The notes below the pieces were generated by a model. The model had not been told where the DNA came from. It was given only the letters and a program-made list of their open reading frames with translations, and searched no databases. Source: Mycobacterium sp. GA-1199 (GTDB taxonomy: Bacteria > Actinomycetota > Actinomycetes > Mycobacteriales > Mycobacteriaceae). Taken from it: a DNA stretch of 64,000 bases. Where the stretch lies: assembly GCF_001500045.1 (NCBI RefSeq), contig NZ_LQIX01000034.1:124001-188000 (forward strand), given 5' to 3'. Below are positions 9,421 to 18,526 of this stretch, in pieces; position 1 is the stretch's first letter, and each line of letters begins with the position of its first letter. The position numbers and the translations under genes were made by a program.

Positions 9421-9692
9421 TTCCCGACGCGGTCAGCGGTGCGTAGCTCCGCGCGCTCGAACGCGTCCGCGGAGATCCGCGCCGCGAGCGCCCATCCGTC
9501 CATGTCGGCCACGACCTCGGCGAGCCCGGGCGCCACAGAACCCGTCGCGGCGACGTCCGCGACGGCCGCGCCGGGAAGCTCATCCGGATTCAATTCGGGC
9601 CAACGCATCTCGACGATTTGGTCAGCGGCGGTCATGACCCGATTGGCGACGGTGCGCAGTTGCGACACGTCGACCTCGACGATTTCCCCCAT
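9417..9692 (-). CDS. EspC-like small type VII secretion-associated protein
   Basis: A 91-residue, mostly helical protein beginning MGEIVEVDVSQLRTVANRV, a pattern typical of the EspC/DUF2580-like family of ESX-associated proteins. Its length (about 100) and predicted helix-turn-helix hairpin fit that family. It overlaps the downstream DUF1023 hydrolase gene by 4 bp, as expected for a co-folding partner. Its start is 156 bp from divergent pafA. No classical WxG motif is visible, so family membership is moderate. Confidence 0.7.
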   Translation of the reverse strand: MGEIVEVDVSQLRTVANRVMTAADQIVEMRWPELNPDELPGAAVADVAATGSVAPGLAEVVADMDGWALAARISADAFERAELRTADRVGK

Positions 9693-9848
9693 GGCTCATG
9701 CTGACAGAATCGGCGTCCAGGCCGCTGAAGTTATCCACAGGCCAGCGCCGCCCTTACGGACCGCGCAGCGGGTGTCAACCCGATGTCCGGTGCTTCTTCG
9801 GCGCGGCTTGCCCTCCGTGACCGCCGAGCAACAAGTAGTCTCGATGAG

Positions 9849-11207
9849 GTGCAGCGACGGATCATGGGCATCGAGACCGAGTTCGGTGTCACCTGCACGT
9901 TCCATGGCCATCGTCGGCTCAGCCCCGACGAGGTGGCGCGCTACCTGTTCCGGCGAGTCGTGTCGTGGGGCCGCAGTTCGAATGTCTTCCTCCGGAACGG
10001 CGCCCGGCTCTACCTCGACGTGGGCAGCCATCCCGAGTACGCCACCGCCGAGTGCGACAGCCTGACGCAGCTGGTCACCCACGACCGCGCGGGTGAGCGG
10101 GTACTCGAGGATCTGCTCATCGATGCCGAACAGCGGTTGGCCGACGAGGGCATCGGTGGCGACATCTACCTGTTCAAGAACAACACCGACTCGGCGGGCA
10201 ACTCCTACGGCTGCCACGAGAACTACCTGATCGTGCGCGCAGGCGAGTTCTCCCGGATCTCCGACGTGCTGCTGCCGTTCCTGGTCACCCGCCAGCTGAT
10301 CTGCGGTGCGGGCAAGGTGCTGCAGACACCCAAGGCGGCGACGTTCTGCCTGAGCCAGCGTGCCGAGCACATCTGGGAGGGCGTGTCCTCGGCCACGACC
10401 CGGTCGCGCCCGATCATCAACACCCGCGACGAACCGCACGCCGACGCCGAGAAGTACCGCAGGCTGCACGTCATCGTCGGCGACTCGAACATGTGCGAGG
10501 CCACCACGATGCTCAAGGTGGGCACGGCGTCGCTGGTGCTGGAGATGATCGAGGCCGGGATCGCGTTCCGCGACTTCTCACTGGACAACCCGATCCGCGC
10601 CATCCGCGAGGTCAGCCACGACCTGACCGGACGGCGCCCGGTGCGCCTGGCCGGGGGCCGGCAGGCCAGCGCCCTGGACATCCAGCGCGAGTACTACGCC
10701 CGCGCCGTCGAGTACCTGCAGAGCCGCGAGCCCAACACGCAGATCCAGCAGGTGGTCGACCTGTGGGGACGCCAACTCGACGCCGTGGAGAGCCAGGACT
10801 TCGCCAAGGTCGACACCGAGATCGACTGGGTCATCAAGCGGAAGCTGTTCCAGCGCTATCAGGACCGCTACAACATGGAGCTGTCAGATCCCAAGATCAG
10901 CCAGCTCGACCTCGCCTATCACGACATCAAGCGCGGTCGCGGGGTGTTCGATCTGCTGCAGCGCAAGGGGCTGGCCACGCGGATCACCACCGACGAGGAC
11001 ATCGAGGCGGCCGTCAACACGCCGCCGCAGACCACCAGGGCCAAACTGCGCGGGGAGTTCATCAGCGCCGCCCAGGAGGCCGGCCGCGACTTCACCGTCG
11101 ACTGGGTGCACCTCAAGCTCAACGATCAGGCGCAGCGCACGGTGCTGTGCAAGGACCCGTTCCGGTCGGTCGACGAGCGGGTCAAGCGGCTCATCGCCTC
11201 CATGTAA
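9849..11207 (+). CDS. pafA: PafA: Pup-protein ligase
   Basis: PafA phosphorylates the C-terminal Glu of Pup and ligates it to substrate lysines. I chose GTG 9849, which gives VQRRIMGIETEFG and 452 residues, matching the M. tuberculosis start and length as I recall them. An upstream in-frame start at 9783 would add 22 unconserved residues. Glu9 (Mg/ATP ligand) and the catalytic Asp57 in LYLDVGSHPEYAT are present. The fold motif INTRDEPHADAEKYRRLHVIVGDSN is shared with Dop, its paralogue in this window. pafB begins 97 bp downstream, after a degenerate hairpin element. Confidence 0.97.
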   Translation: MQRRIMGIETEFGVTCTFHGHRRLSPDEVARYLFRRVVSWGRSSNVFLRNGARLYLDVGSHPEYATAECDSLTQLVTHDRAGERVLEDLLIDAEQRLADEGIGGDIYLFKNNTDSAGNSYGCHENYLIVRAGEFSRISDVLLPFLVTRQLICGAGKVLQTPKAATFCLSQRAEHIWEGVSSATTRSRPIINTRDEPHADAEKYRRLHVIVGDSNMCEATTMLKVGTASLVLEMIEAGIAFRDFSLDNPIRAIREVSHDLTGRRPVRLAGGRQASALDIQREYYARAVEYLQSREPNTQIQQVVDLWGRQLDAVESQDFAKVDTEIDWVIKRKLFQRYQDRYNMELSDPKISQLDLAYHDIKRGRGVFDLLQRKGLATRITTDEDIEAAVNTPPQTTRAKLRGEFISAAQEAGRDFTVDWVHLKLNDQAQRTVLCKDPFRSVDERVKRLIASM

Positions 11208-11209
11208 GT

Positions 11210-11273
11210 CTCGCGATTGCTCACTCATGTGCGGTTCGCGCGCGCGAAAACTCGTACCAGGCTGAGCGCTCGG
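11210..11273. repeat. intergenic hairpin element, family 2 copy A (degenerate arms)
   Basis: The spacer between pafA and pafB holds GCTCAC (11220-11225), exactly 36 bases, then GCTGAGCGCTCG (11262-11273). The copy at 26837-26899 has the same 36-base spacing and also shares GTACC just before the right arm. Here the left arm pairs only imperfectly with the right one. The role is unknown; it may be a transcription attenuator or terminator-like structure between the two genes. Confidence 0.5.
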
Positions 11274-11304
11274 CATGAGGACGGGACACCCTAAGCTGGG
11301 TCGA

Positions 11305-12294
11305 GTGGCGATCTCCAAAGTCGAGCGGCTGATGAACCTCGTGATCGCGCTGCTGTCGACGCGGAACTTCATCACCGCCGAGCGGATCCGTCAGACGGTT
11401 TCGGGATACGCCGACAGCGCCAGCGACGAGGCCTTCTCGCGCATGTTCGAGCGCGACAAGAACGAGTTGCGCGACTTGGGGATCCCGCTGGAGACGGGGC
11501 GGGTTTCGCAATTCGACCCGACCGAGGGCTACCGGATCAACCGCGAGGCCTACGCGCTGCCCACGGTCGAACTGACCCCCGACGAGGCGGCCGCCGTAGC
11601 CGTGGCGACCCAGTTGTGGGAATCGCCGGAGCTCATCACCGCCACCCAGGGCGCGTTGCTGAAGCTGCGCGCCGCGGGTATCGACATCGACGCGGTGGAG
11701 GCCGCGCCGGCGATCACCTCGACCGCTGCCCTGCCCGGGCTGCGCGGCTCCGAAGAGGTGCTCGGAATCCTGTTGTCCGCCATCGATTCCGGACAAGCGG
11801 TGCAGTTCCCGCACCGACCGTCGCGCAGTGACCCCTACACCACCCGCACGGTGGAACCCTGGGGCGTCATCACCCACAGGGGCCGCTGGTATCTGGTGGG
11901 CCACGACCGCGACCGCGACGCGACGCGCACCTTCCGGCTCTCCCGCATCGGCGCCGAGGTGACCACGGTCGGCCCACCCGGCGCGATCAAGCGACCGCAG
12001 GACGTCGACCTCCGTGAAGTCGTCGAGCGCGCGGTGGGTGAGTGGCCGTCGGGCGGTCAGGCGCGGGTGTGGATCGCCGAGGGCAAGGGCACCGCGCTGC
12101 GTCGACGGGCCGCCTCGGCGACTCCCCACACGCACAACGGCCGCGCGGGCGAGGTGATCACCATCGACATCGGCATGTTCGACCGGTTGGCGCGCGAGGT
12201 CGCCAGCTACGGTCCCGACGCGGTGGCACTCGAGCCCGAATCGTTGCGCGACGACGTGGTGGCCCGGTTGACCGCGCAGGCGGGTCGCGCATGA
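11305..12294 (+). CDS. pafB: PafB: WYL-domain transcriptional regulator
   Basis: A 329-residue subunit of the PafBC activator, which drives the LexA/RecA-independent DNA-damage response in mycobacteria. It has an N-terminal winged HTH (VERLMNLVIALLSTRNFITAERI) and a central WYL domain (VEPWGVITHRGRWYLVGHDRDRD). GTG 11305 was chosen because it gives VAISKVERL, matching homologues; the frame is open 10 codons further upstream. The stop overlaps the pafC start (ATGA), consistent with an obligate PafB-PafC heterodimer. Confidence 0.95.
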   Translation: MAISKVERLMNLVIALLSTRNFITAERIRQTVSGYADSASDEAFSRMFERDKNELRDLGIPLETGRVSQFDPTEGYRINREAYALPTVELTPDEAAAVAVATQLWESPELITATQGALLKLRAAGIDIDAVEAAPAITSTAALPGLRGSEEVLGILLSAIDSGQAVQFPHRPSRSDPYTTRTVEPWGVITHRGRWYLVGHDRDRDATRTFRLSRIGAEVTTVGPPGAIKRPQDVDLREVVERAVGEWPSGGQARVWIAEGKGTALRRRAASATPHTHNGRAGEVITIDIGMFDRLAREVASYGPDAVALEPESLRDDVVARLTAQAGRA

Positions 12295-13250
12295 CGGCCG
12301 TATCGACGCGGCTGGTCCGGCTGCTCAACATGGTGCCGTACTTTCAGGCCAACCCGAGGATCACCTACGCCGAGGCGGCCTCCGATCTCGGCGTCAGCGT
12401 CAAACAATTGCGCGAGGACCTGAACCAGCTGTGGATGTGTGGGCTGCCCGGATACGGCCCCGGCGATCTGATCGACTTCGAATTCTCGGGCGACACAATC
12501 GAAGTGACGTTCACCGCAGGTATCGACCACCCGCTGCGGTTGACGTCGCCGGAGGCGACGGGCGTGCTGGTGGCCCTGCGCGCGTTGGCCGAGGTGCCCG
12601 GCATGGTCGACCCGGAGGCGGCGCGCAGCGCGATCGCGAAGATCGAGTCCGCGGCGGGCACGGTGGGCCAGGACGGCGCGGCGGTCGAGGAGCCCGCGCC
12701 GATCGAGAGCGAGGCGGCCGCGGCGGTGCGGGAGGCGGTGCGCGACGGGCACGCCTTGTCCATCGAGTACTACTCGGCTTCGCACGACGTGCTGACCAGC
12801 CGCATCGTCGACCCGATCCGGGTGGTGCTGGTCGGCGACCACAGCTACCTGGAGGCGTGGTGCCGAACCGCCGAGGGGGTCCGACTGTTCCGTTTCGACC
12901 GCATCGTCGACGCGCAGGTGCTCGACGAGCCATCGTCGCCGCCACCGCCGGCCGTGCAGGCCGAACCGGACACCTCGCTGTTCGACGCGGACCCTTCGCT
13001 GCCGTCGGCGACGCTGCTGATCGATCGGTCGGCGGCGTGGATGTTCGACTACTACCCGCTGCGGGTCAGCCGAGAACTGCCCGGCGGTGGCTGGGAGGCC
13101 GCGATGACCTACGCCTCCGACGACTGGATGGCCCGGTTCGTACTCGGATTCGGGTCGGCCGTGCGGGTGCTCGAACCCGCCCATCTTGTGGAGAGGGTGC
13201 GGGAATCGGCCCAAGCGGCGCTGCGCGCATACGGCGTCGGCGGAAGTTAA
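12291..13250 (+). CDS. pafC: PafC: WYL-domain transcriptional regulator
   Basis: A 319-residue partner of PafB with the same architecture. It has a winged HTH near residues 5-60 (RLLNMVPYFQANPRITYAEAA) and a WYL domain near SIEYYSASHDVLTSRIVDPIRVV with GDHSYLEAWC. The ATG at 12291 overlaps the pafB stop. The same frame is open far upstream, but that part is out of frame with pafB and is not conserved. In M. tuberculosis the order pafA-pafB-pafC-tatA-tatC is the same. Confidence 0.95.
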   Translation: MTAVSTRLVRLLNMVPYFQANPRITYAEAASDLGVSVKQLREDLNQLWMCGLPGYGPGDLIDFEFSGDTIEVTFTAGIDHPLRLTSPEATGVLVALRALAEVPGMVDPEAARSAIAKIESAAGTVGQDGAAVEEPAPIESEAAAAVREAVRDGHALSIEYYSASHDVLTSRIVDPIRVVLVGDHSYLEAWCRTAEGVRLFRFDRIVDAQVLDEPSSPPPPAVQAEPDTSLFDADPSLPSATLLIDRSAAWMFDYYPLRVSRELPGGGWEAAMTYASDDWMARFVLGFGSAVRVLEPAHLVERVRESAQAALRAYGVGGS

Positions 13251-13275
13251 GCTCAGTAGCTGAGTTGACGCCGGC

Positions 13276-13533
13276 ATGTGGAGGTGGGAATTGGGCGGGC
13301 TTCAGCCCTGGCACTTGGCGATTGCCTTCATCGTAATCGGAGGTGGTTTGGCGATTGTGGTGGCCCTCGTCGTGTTTTCGGTCGCCGCAGCGACGAAATC
13401 CCACAAGCCTCCCGTGCACAGGGGCCCTTGGCCAGGGTGGTACCCGGATCCGCGTGACCACTCGATGGTTCGCTATTTCGACGGTCGAGGCTGGACCGAA
13501 GCAGTGCGTCCAGCCGGGAACCGGTCGGCCTAG
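13276..13533 (+). CDS. small DUF2510 membrane protein
   Basis: An 85-residue protein with one N-terminal transmembrane helix (about residues 12-38) followed by GWYPDPRDHSMVRYFDGRGWTEAV. That is the Gly-Trp-Tyr-x-Asp-Pro ... Arg-Tyr-(Phe/Trp)-Asp-Gly-x-x-Trp-Thr signature of DUF2510. The domain is common in actinobacterial membrane proteins and has no known function. It sits 25 bp after pafC and 58 bp before tatA, an insertion relative to the M. tuberculosis order as I recall it. Base composition is slightly less GC-rich than its neighbours. Confidence 0.75.
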   Translation: MWRWELGGLQPWHLAIAFIVIGGGLAIVVALVVFSVAAATKSHKPPVHRGPWPGWYPDPRDHSMVRYFDGRGWTEAVRPAGNRSA

Positions 13534-13591
13534 TCAAGCAAGTCGAACCCGATAGACGAGTACGATCGAAGCGAAGTCTGGAGGTAACCAA

Positions 13592-13879
13592 ATGACTGGT
13601 GGGCTGTCATGGACACATTGGCTCGTCATCATCGCCGTATTTGTACTGCTCTTTGGCGCTAAGAAGCTCCCCGACGCGGCGCGGTCCGTGGGTAAGTCGT
13701 TGCGGATCTTCAAGTCGGAGATCAAGGAGATGCAGGCCGATTCGACCACGGATAGCCCGTCTTCCCAGCCGGACAAGCCGCCGGCCACTCCGATCGCCTC
13801 GGAGCGGGTCGACAACGCCGCTCCGGACAACGCAACGGCTCCGGCAACCGAGCATCCCTCGGACAAACGTCCCGCCTGA
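13592..13879 (+). CDS. tatA: TatA: twin-arginine translocase subunit
   Basis: A 95-residue pore-forming subunit of the Tat pathway, which exports folded proteins. It has one N-terminal membrane helix (WLVIIAVFVLLFGAKKLPDAAR), the FG hinge, an amphipathic helix (SVGKSLRIFKSEIKEM) and an acidic Pro/Ser/Thr-rich disordered tail. The GGAGGT ribosome-binding site is well placed. tatC follows 51 bp later. Length and architecture are normal for mycobacterial TatA. Confidence 0.95.
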   Translation: MTGGLSWTHWLVIIAVFVLLFGAKKLPDAARSVGKSLRIFKSEIKEMQADSTTDSPSSQPDKPPATPIASERVDNAAPDNATAPATEHPSDKRPA

Positions 13880-13930
13880 CCGTCGAGAATCGACTGACCG
13901 CGGCCACGCTGCCGCGTAAGTAGGCATGCC

Positions 13931-14881
13931 GTGCAGACCCCAGGACTGTTCAAGAAGCTCGATCCTCGCCGACGGCGCTCGCGGGTCAACCCCGACGGCA
14001 CGATGTCGCTGGTCGAGCATCTGCATGAGCTACGCACCCGGCTGTTGATCTCGGCGGCCGCCGTGGTCGTCACGACGATCCTGGGCTTCCTCTGGTACAG
14101 CCACGGCGTGTTCGGGTTGCCCAGCCTCGGGGACTGGCTGCGCGGCCCGTACTGCGATCTGCCGCCCTCGTCGCGGGCGACCATCGCACCTGACGACGAA
14201 TGCCGCCTGCTGGCCACCGCGCCCTTCGACCAGTTCATGCTGCGCCTGAAGGTCGCGCTGACCGCGGGCATCGTGCTGGCCTGCCCGGTGTGGCTCTATC
14301 AGATGTGGGCCTTCATCACCCCCGGGCTGTACAAGAAGGAGCGCCGCTTCGCGGTCGCGTTCGTCACCGTCGGCGCCGTGCTGTTCGTGGCGGGCGCGGT
14401 GCTGGCCTACGTGGTGCTGGCCACCGCGTTGGGCTTCCTGCTCACCGTCGGCAGCGACGTGCAGATCACCGCGCTGTCCGGCGATCAGTACTTCGGCTTC
14501 CTGATCAACCTGCTGCTGGTCTTCGGTTTCAGCTTCGAGTTCCCGCTGCTGATCGTGATGCTCAATGCCGTCGGAGTGCTGACCTACGAACGGCTCAAGG
14601 CGTGGCGCCGCGGGTTGATCTTCGCGTTGTTCGTGTTCGCCGCGCTGTTCACCCCGGGATCGGATCCGTTCTCGATGCTGGCACTGGCGCTCGCCCTGAC
14701 GGTGCTGCTCGAGTTCGCGATTCAGATCGCGCGGCTGCACGACCGGCGTAAGGCCCGGCGGGCCGCACTTGAGGACATCTCCGACGACCAGGCCGCACCG
14801 ATCGAACCCGCCGAGCCCGTCGAGGCGTCCAGCACCGTGCCGACGTCCGCGCGGCATGTGGTCGATGACGACGCCACCTAG
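13931..14881 (+). CDS. tatC: TatC: twin-arginine translocase receptor subunit
   Basis: A 316-residue, six-helix membrane protein that recognises Tat signal peptides. GTG start. Hallmarks are MSLVEHLHELRTRLL near residues 23-37 and the cytosolic loop PVWLYQMWAFITPGLYKKERR. The region FEFPLLIVMLNAVGVLTYERL carries the conserved membrane Glu. The C-terminal tail is long and acidic/Pro-rich. Its last 17 bases overlap the start of helY, so the Tat genes and the helicase are probably co-transcribed. Confidence 0.95.
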   Translation: MQTPGLFKKLDPRRRRSRVNPDGTMSLVEHLHELRTRLLISAAAVVVTTILGFLWYSHGVFGLPSLGDWLRGPYCDLPPSSRATIAPDDECRLLATAPFDQFMLRLKVALTAGIVLACPVWLYQMWAFITPGLYKKERRFAVAFVTVGAVLFVAGAVLAYVVLATALGFLLTVGSDVQITALSGDQYFGFLINLLLVFGFSFEFPLLIVMLNAVGVLTYERLKAWRRGLIFALFVFAALFTPGSDPFSMLALALALTVLLEFAIQIARLHDRRKARRAALEDISDDQAAPIEPAEPVEASSTVPTSARHVVDDDAT

Positions 14882-17639
14882 TGACTCGGGCTGCGAGCTG
14901 GCCCGTTTCGCCGAACAGTTGTCGTTTGCGCTCGACGATTTCCAGCGGCGCTCCTGTGAGGCACTGGAGAACGGGCACGGAGTACTGGTGTGCGCACCCA
15001 CCGGCGCGGGCAAGACCGTCGTGGGGGAGTTCGCGGTGCACCTCGCGCTGGCGGCGGGCGGCAAGTGCTTCTACACGACGCCGATCAAGGCGCTGAGCAA
15101 CCAGAAGCACAACGACCTGGTGCAGCGCTACGGCCCGGAGAAGATCGGACTGCTCACCGGAGATCAGTCGGTCAACGGTGACGCCGACGTGGTGGTCATG
15201 ACCACCGAGGTCCTTCGCAACATGCTCTACGCGAATTCCGCGACGTTGCAGGGCCTTTCGTATGTCGTGATGGACGAGGTGCACTTTCTGGCGGACCGCA
15301 TGCGTGGCGCGGTGTGGGAAGAGGTCATCCTGCACCTGCCCGACGAGGTGCGGCTGGTGAGCCTGTCGGCGACGGTCAGCAACGCCGAGGAGTTCGGCGG
15401 CTGGATCCAGACCGTACGTGGGGACACCACGGTCATCGTCGACGAACACCGTCCGGTTCCGCTGTGGCAGCACGTCCTGGTCGGCAAGCGGTTGTTCGAC
15501 CTGTTCGACTACCGCGCCACCCGGGCGGCTCGCGGCACCACGAAACCGAACCGGGAGCTGCTGGTCGATCCGGAGTTGCTGCGCCACATCGCACATCGGC
15601 GTGAAGCGGACCGGCTCGCCGACTGGCAGCCGCGTGGCCGCGGCCGCAACCGGGGCAGGCCGACGATGTACCGGCCGCCGTCGCGGCCCGAGGTGATCGC
15701 CACGCTGGACCGCGAAGAGCTGCTGCCCGCAATCACCTTCATCTTCTCGCGTGCGGGATGCGACGCCGCGGTCAAACAGTGCCTGCGGTCATCGCTGCGG
15801 CTGACCACCGACGAGGAACGCGCCCGCATCGCCGAAGTCGTCGACCGTCGCTGCGGAGATCTGCCCGAGGCCGACCTGATCGTCCTCGACTACCATGAGT
15901 GGCGCGAAGGCCTGCTGCGCGGACTTGCCGCCCATCACGCCGGCATGCTGCCGGTGTTCCGCCACACCGTCGAGGAGCTGTTCTCCGCGGGCCTGGTCAA
16001 GGCGGTATTCGCCACGGAGACACTGGCTTTGGGCATCAACATGCCCGCGCGCACGGTAGTGCTCGAACGGTTGGTGAAGTTCAACGGCGAACAACACGTG
16101 CCGTTGACGCCCGGCGAGTACACCCAGCTGACCGGTCGCGCGGGTCGGCGCGGCATCGACGTCGAAGGCCACGCCGTGGTGCTGTGGACCCCGGACGTCG
16201 AACCGGCCGAGGTGGCCGGATTGGCATCCACCCGGACATTCCCGCTGCGCAGTTCCTTTGCGCCCTCGTACAACATGACCATCAACCTCGTCCAGCAGAT
16301 GGGTCCGGCGCAGGCACATAAACTGCTGGAGAGCTCGTTCGCGCAGTACCAGGCCGACCGTTCGGTGGTCGGGCTGCGCCGCGGCATCGAGCGTGGCGAG
16401 CGGATGCTCACCGAGATCAACGCCGAACTGGGCGACGACTCGATCCTCGACTACGTCCGGCTTCGGATGCAGATCTCCGAACGCGAACGCGCCCAATCGC
16501 GGGCGTCGCGGCTGCAGCGCCGCAGGGCGGCCAACGAGGCGCTGGCCTCGCTGCGCCGCGGCGACATCATCACGATCACCCACGGTCGCCGCGGAGGCTT
16601 GGCCGTCGTGCTCGAAGCCGCCCGCGACGACGAGGATCCGCGCCCGTTGGTGTTGACCGAACACCGCTGGGCCGGGCGGATCTCGTCGGCCGACTACTCG
16701 GGAACGTCCGCCCCGCTGGGCACCATGCCGTTGCCCAAACGCGTCGAGCACCGCAATCCGCGCGCACGGCGCGACCTCGCCTCGGCCCTCATCTCGGCGG
16801 CCGAACGCCTCGACGTGCCGTCGAGGAAGGGCAAGCGCAGCGGGCCCACGCGTGCGGGCGCCGAGCGCGACATCGATCCCGAATTGGCCTCGTTGCGCGA
16901 GCAATTGCGCTCGCACCCGGCTCATCACCGGCCCGACCGGGAGGAGAAGGCGCGGCTGGCCGAGCGCTACCTGCGCATCGAACGCGACAACGAACAGATC
17001 CGGCAGAAGGTGGCCGCGGCGACCAACTCGCTGGCGCGCACGTTCGACCGGATTGTGGTGCTGCTGACCGAACGTGGCTTCATCAGCGGCGCCGCGGACG
17101 ATCCCAAGGTGACCGACGACGGCCGCCTGCTGGCCCGCATCTACAGCGAAAGTGACCTGCTGGTGGCCGAGGCGCTGCGCACCGGCATCTGGGAGGGACT
17201 CGACGCCGCCGAGCTGGCAGGCGTGGTGTCGGCGGTGCTCTACGAGGCGCGCGGTGACACGCCGGGCGCTCGCGAGGGATTCGACATCCCGACCGGCAGA
17301 CTGCGCCGCGCCCTCAACCAGACGCGGCGGCTGTGGACCGAGCTGCGCGCCGACGAACAGCGCCACCGCATCACGGGCAGCCGTGAACCCGACGACGGGT
17401 TCGTCGCCGCGATCTTCCGGTGGGCCACGACCGGCGACCTGACCAGTGCGCTGGCCGCGTCCGACGCCACGGGCAGCGGATCACCGCTGTCGGCAGGCGA
17501 TTTCGTCCGGTGGTGCCGCCAGGTCCTCGACCTGCTCGACCAGGTACGCAACGCCGCACCCGGCGCCGCGCTGCGAAGCACCGCGAAACGCGCGATAAAC
17601 GACGTTCGACGCGGCGTCGTCGCTGTTGATGCGGGGTAA
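14865..17639 (+). CDS. helY: HelY: DEAD/DEAH-box (Ski2/Mtr4-like) helicase
   Basis: A 924-residue superfamily 2 helicase of the Ski2-like group, probably acting on RNA. Visible motifs are Walker A APTGAGKT (residues 44-51), DEVH (136-139), SAT, and motif VI QLTGRAGRRGID. A C-terminal DSHCT-type helical domain follows (FDRIVVLLTERGFI onward). ATG 14865 gives MTTPPSDSGCELARF and overlaps tatC. The frame is open 32 codons further upstream, but that is tatC coding sequence. The length is close to M. tuberculosis HelY (906). Confidence 0.93.
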   Translation: MTTPPSDSGCELARFAEQLSFALDDFQRRSCEALENGHGVLVCAPTGAGKTVVGEFAVHLALAAGGKCFYTTPIKALSNQKHNDLVQRYGPEKIGLLTGDQSVNGDADVVVMTTEVLRNMLYANSATLQGLSYVVMDEVHFLADRMRGAVWEEVILHLPDEVRLVSLSATVSNAEEFGGWIQTVRGDTTVIVDEHRPVPLWQHVLVGKRLFDLFDYRATRAARGTTKPNRELLVDPELLRHIAHRREADRLADWQPRGRGRNRGRPTMYRPPSRPEVIATLDREELLPAITFIFSRAGCDAAVKQCLRSSLRLTTDEERARIAEVVDRRCGDLPEADLIVLDYHEWREGLLRGLAAHHAGMLPVFRHTVEELFSAGLVKAVFATETLALGINMPARTVVLERLVKFNGEQHVPLTPGEYTQLTGRAGRRGIDVEGHAVVLWTPDVEPAEVAGLASTRTFPLRSSFAPSYNMTINLVQQMGPAQAHKLLESSFAQYQADRSVVGLRRGIERGERMLTEINAELGDDSILDYVRLRMQISERERAQSRASRLQRRRAANEALASLRRGDIITITHGRRGGLAVVLEAARDDEDPRPLVLTEHRWAGRISSADYSGTSAPLGTMPLPKRVEHRNPRARRDLASALISAAERLDVPSRKGKRSGPTRAGAERDIDPELASLREQLRSHPAHHRPDREEKARLAERYLRIERDNEQIRQKVAAATNSLARTFDRIVVLLTERGFISGAADDPKVTDDGRLLARIYSESDLLVAEALRTGIWEGLDAAELAGVVSAVLYEARGDTPGAREGFDIPTGRLRRALNQTRRLWTELRADEQRHRITGSREPDDGFVAAIFRWATTGDLTSALAASDATGSGSPLSAGDFVRWCRQVLDLLDQVRNAAPGAALRSTAKRAINDVRRGVVAVDAG

Positions 17640-17699
17640 TGTGTCGGGGGCAAGACGCCCAGGTATTCGCGGCTCGGCCGCGGGTGAACAAGGAGTGAT

Positions 17700-18521
17700 A
17701 TGAGCGGACCGCAGGGATCTGATCCGACGCAGTCGTGGCCAGGCCAGCAGCCGGAACAGCCTTCGGACCAGCCGTCCAGCGATCCATCGGCCAACCAGCC
17801 GTGGCAGCCTCAGGGCGGCGACGCGACCCAGGCGGCGCCCAGCTGGCAGCCGCCCGCCTACGACCCGTCGCAGGGCCAACAGCAGTACCCGCAGTACCAG
17901 CAGCCGGCGTATCAGCCGCCGCAGCAGTACTCGGGTGGCGAGCAGTACGGACAGCAGCCCAGCGAGTACCCCCCGCAGGCCTATCAGCAGCCGGGGCAGT
18001 ACGGGCAGCCGCACTACGGGCAGCCATACGCACAACCCGGTCAGCCGGGCTATCAGCAGCAGCCCGGCCAATACGGCGACCAGGCCGGCCAGTACGGACA
18101 GCAACCCGGCCAGTACGGCCAGCAGCCGGGTCAGTTCGGCCAGTACCCGCAGTACGGCACTCCGGGCGCCGAGGAGGGTTCGAAGCGCTCGCTGGCGGTG
18201 ATCGGGGGCGTCATCGGCCTGCTGGCGGCGGTCATCGTCGCGGTCGTGCTGGTCATGGGCTTCTGGAAGCCGGGCTTTTTCGTCACCACCAAGCTCGACA
18301 TCGACGCCGCGCAGTCCGGGGTGCAGCAGATCCTCACCGATGAGGCCAACGGATACGGCGCCACCAACGTCAAGGACGTCAAGTGCAATGACGGCCAGAA
18401 TCCGACCGTCGAGAAGGGCGGCACCTTCAACTGCGAGGTCAGCATCGACGGCACCAAGCGCCAGGTGACGGTGACCTTCCAGGACGACAAGGGCACCTAC
18501 GAGGTCGGCCGACCCAAGTAG
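17700..18521 (+). CDS. Gln/Pro/Tyr-rich single-pass membrane protein with DUF4333 domain (Rv2091c-like)
   Basis: A 273-residue protein. Residues 1 to about 160 are low complexity with repeated QPGQYGQ/QQPGQ units, encoded by near-tandem DNA repeats at about 18,050-18,150. One transmembrane helix follows (SLAVIGGVIGLLAAVIVAVVLVMGF). The extracytoplasmic C-terminus is a DUF4333-type domain with two conserved cysteines (VKCNDGQNP and TFNCEVSID) that probably form a disulfide. It corresponds to Rv2091c in M. tuberculosis by position (from memory). The function is unknown. Confidence 0.85.
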   Translation: MSGPQGSDPTQSWPGQQPEQPSDQPSSDPSANQPWQPQGGDATQAAPSWQPPAYDPSQGQQQYPQYQQPAYQPPQQYSGGEQYGQQPSEYPPQAYQQPGQYGQPHYGQPYAQPGQPGYQQQPGQYGDQAGQYGQQPGQYGQQPGQFGQYPQYGTPGAEEGSKRSLAVIGGVIGLLAAVIVAVVLVMGFWKPGFFVTTKLDIDAAQSGVQQILTDEANGYGATNVKDVKCNDGQNPTVEKGGTFNCEVSIDGTKRQVTVTFQDDKGTYEVGRPK

Positions 18522-18526
18522 GCCGG

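Noticed and set aside
7892..9583. 563-codon minus-strand frame overlapping the DUF1023 gene
   Set aside because: The translation is extremely Arg-rich and lacks any motif. The other frame contains the hydrolase catalytic elbow and overlaps its neighbours in operon style.
9731..9739. TTATCCACA, a perfect DnaA-box-like nonamer upstream of pafA
   Set aside because: It is a single copy with no cluster, no dnaA/dnaN neighbours and no AT-rich unwinding region, so it is not an origin. A regulatory role for DnaA at pafA cannot be supported from one site.
17980..18160. Short regularly spaced DNA repeats that could suggest CRISPR
   Set aside because: They are in-frame codons for QPGQYGQ-type units in the low-complexity N-terminus of a membrane protein; spacing is irregular and no cas genes are present.
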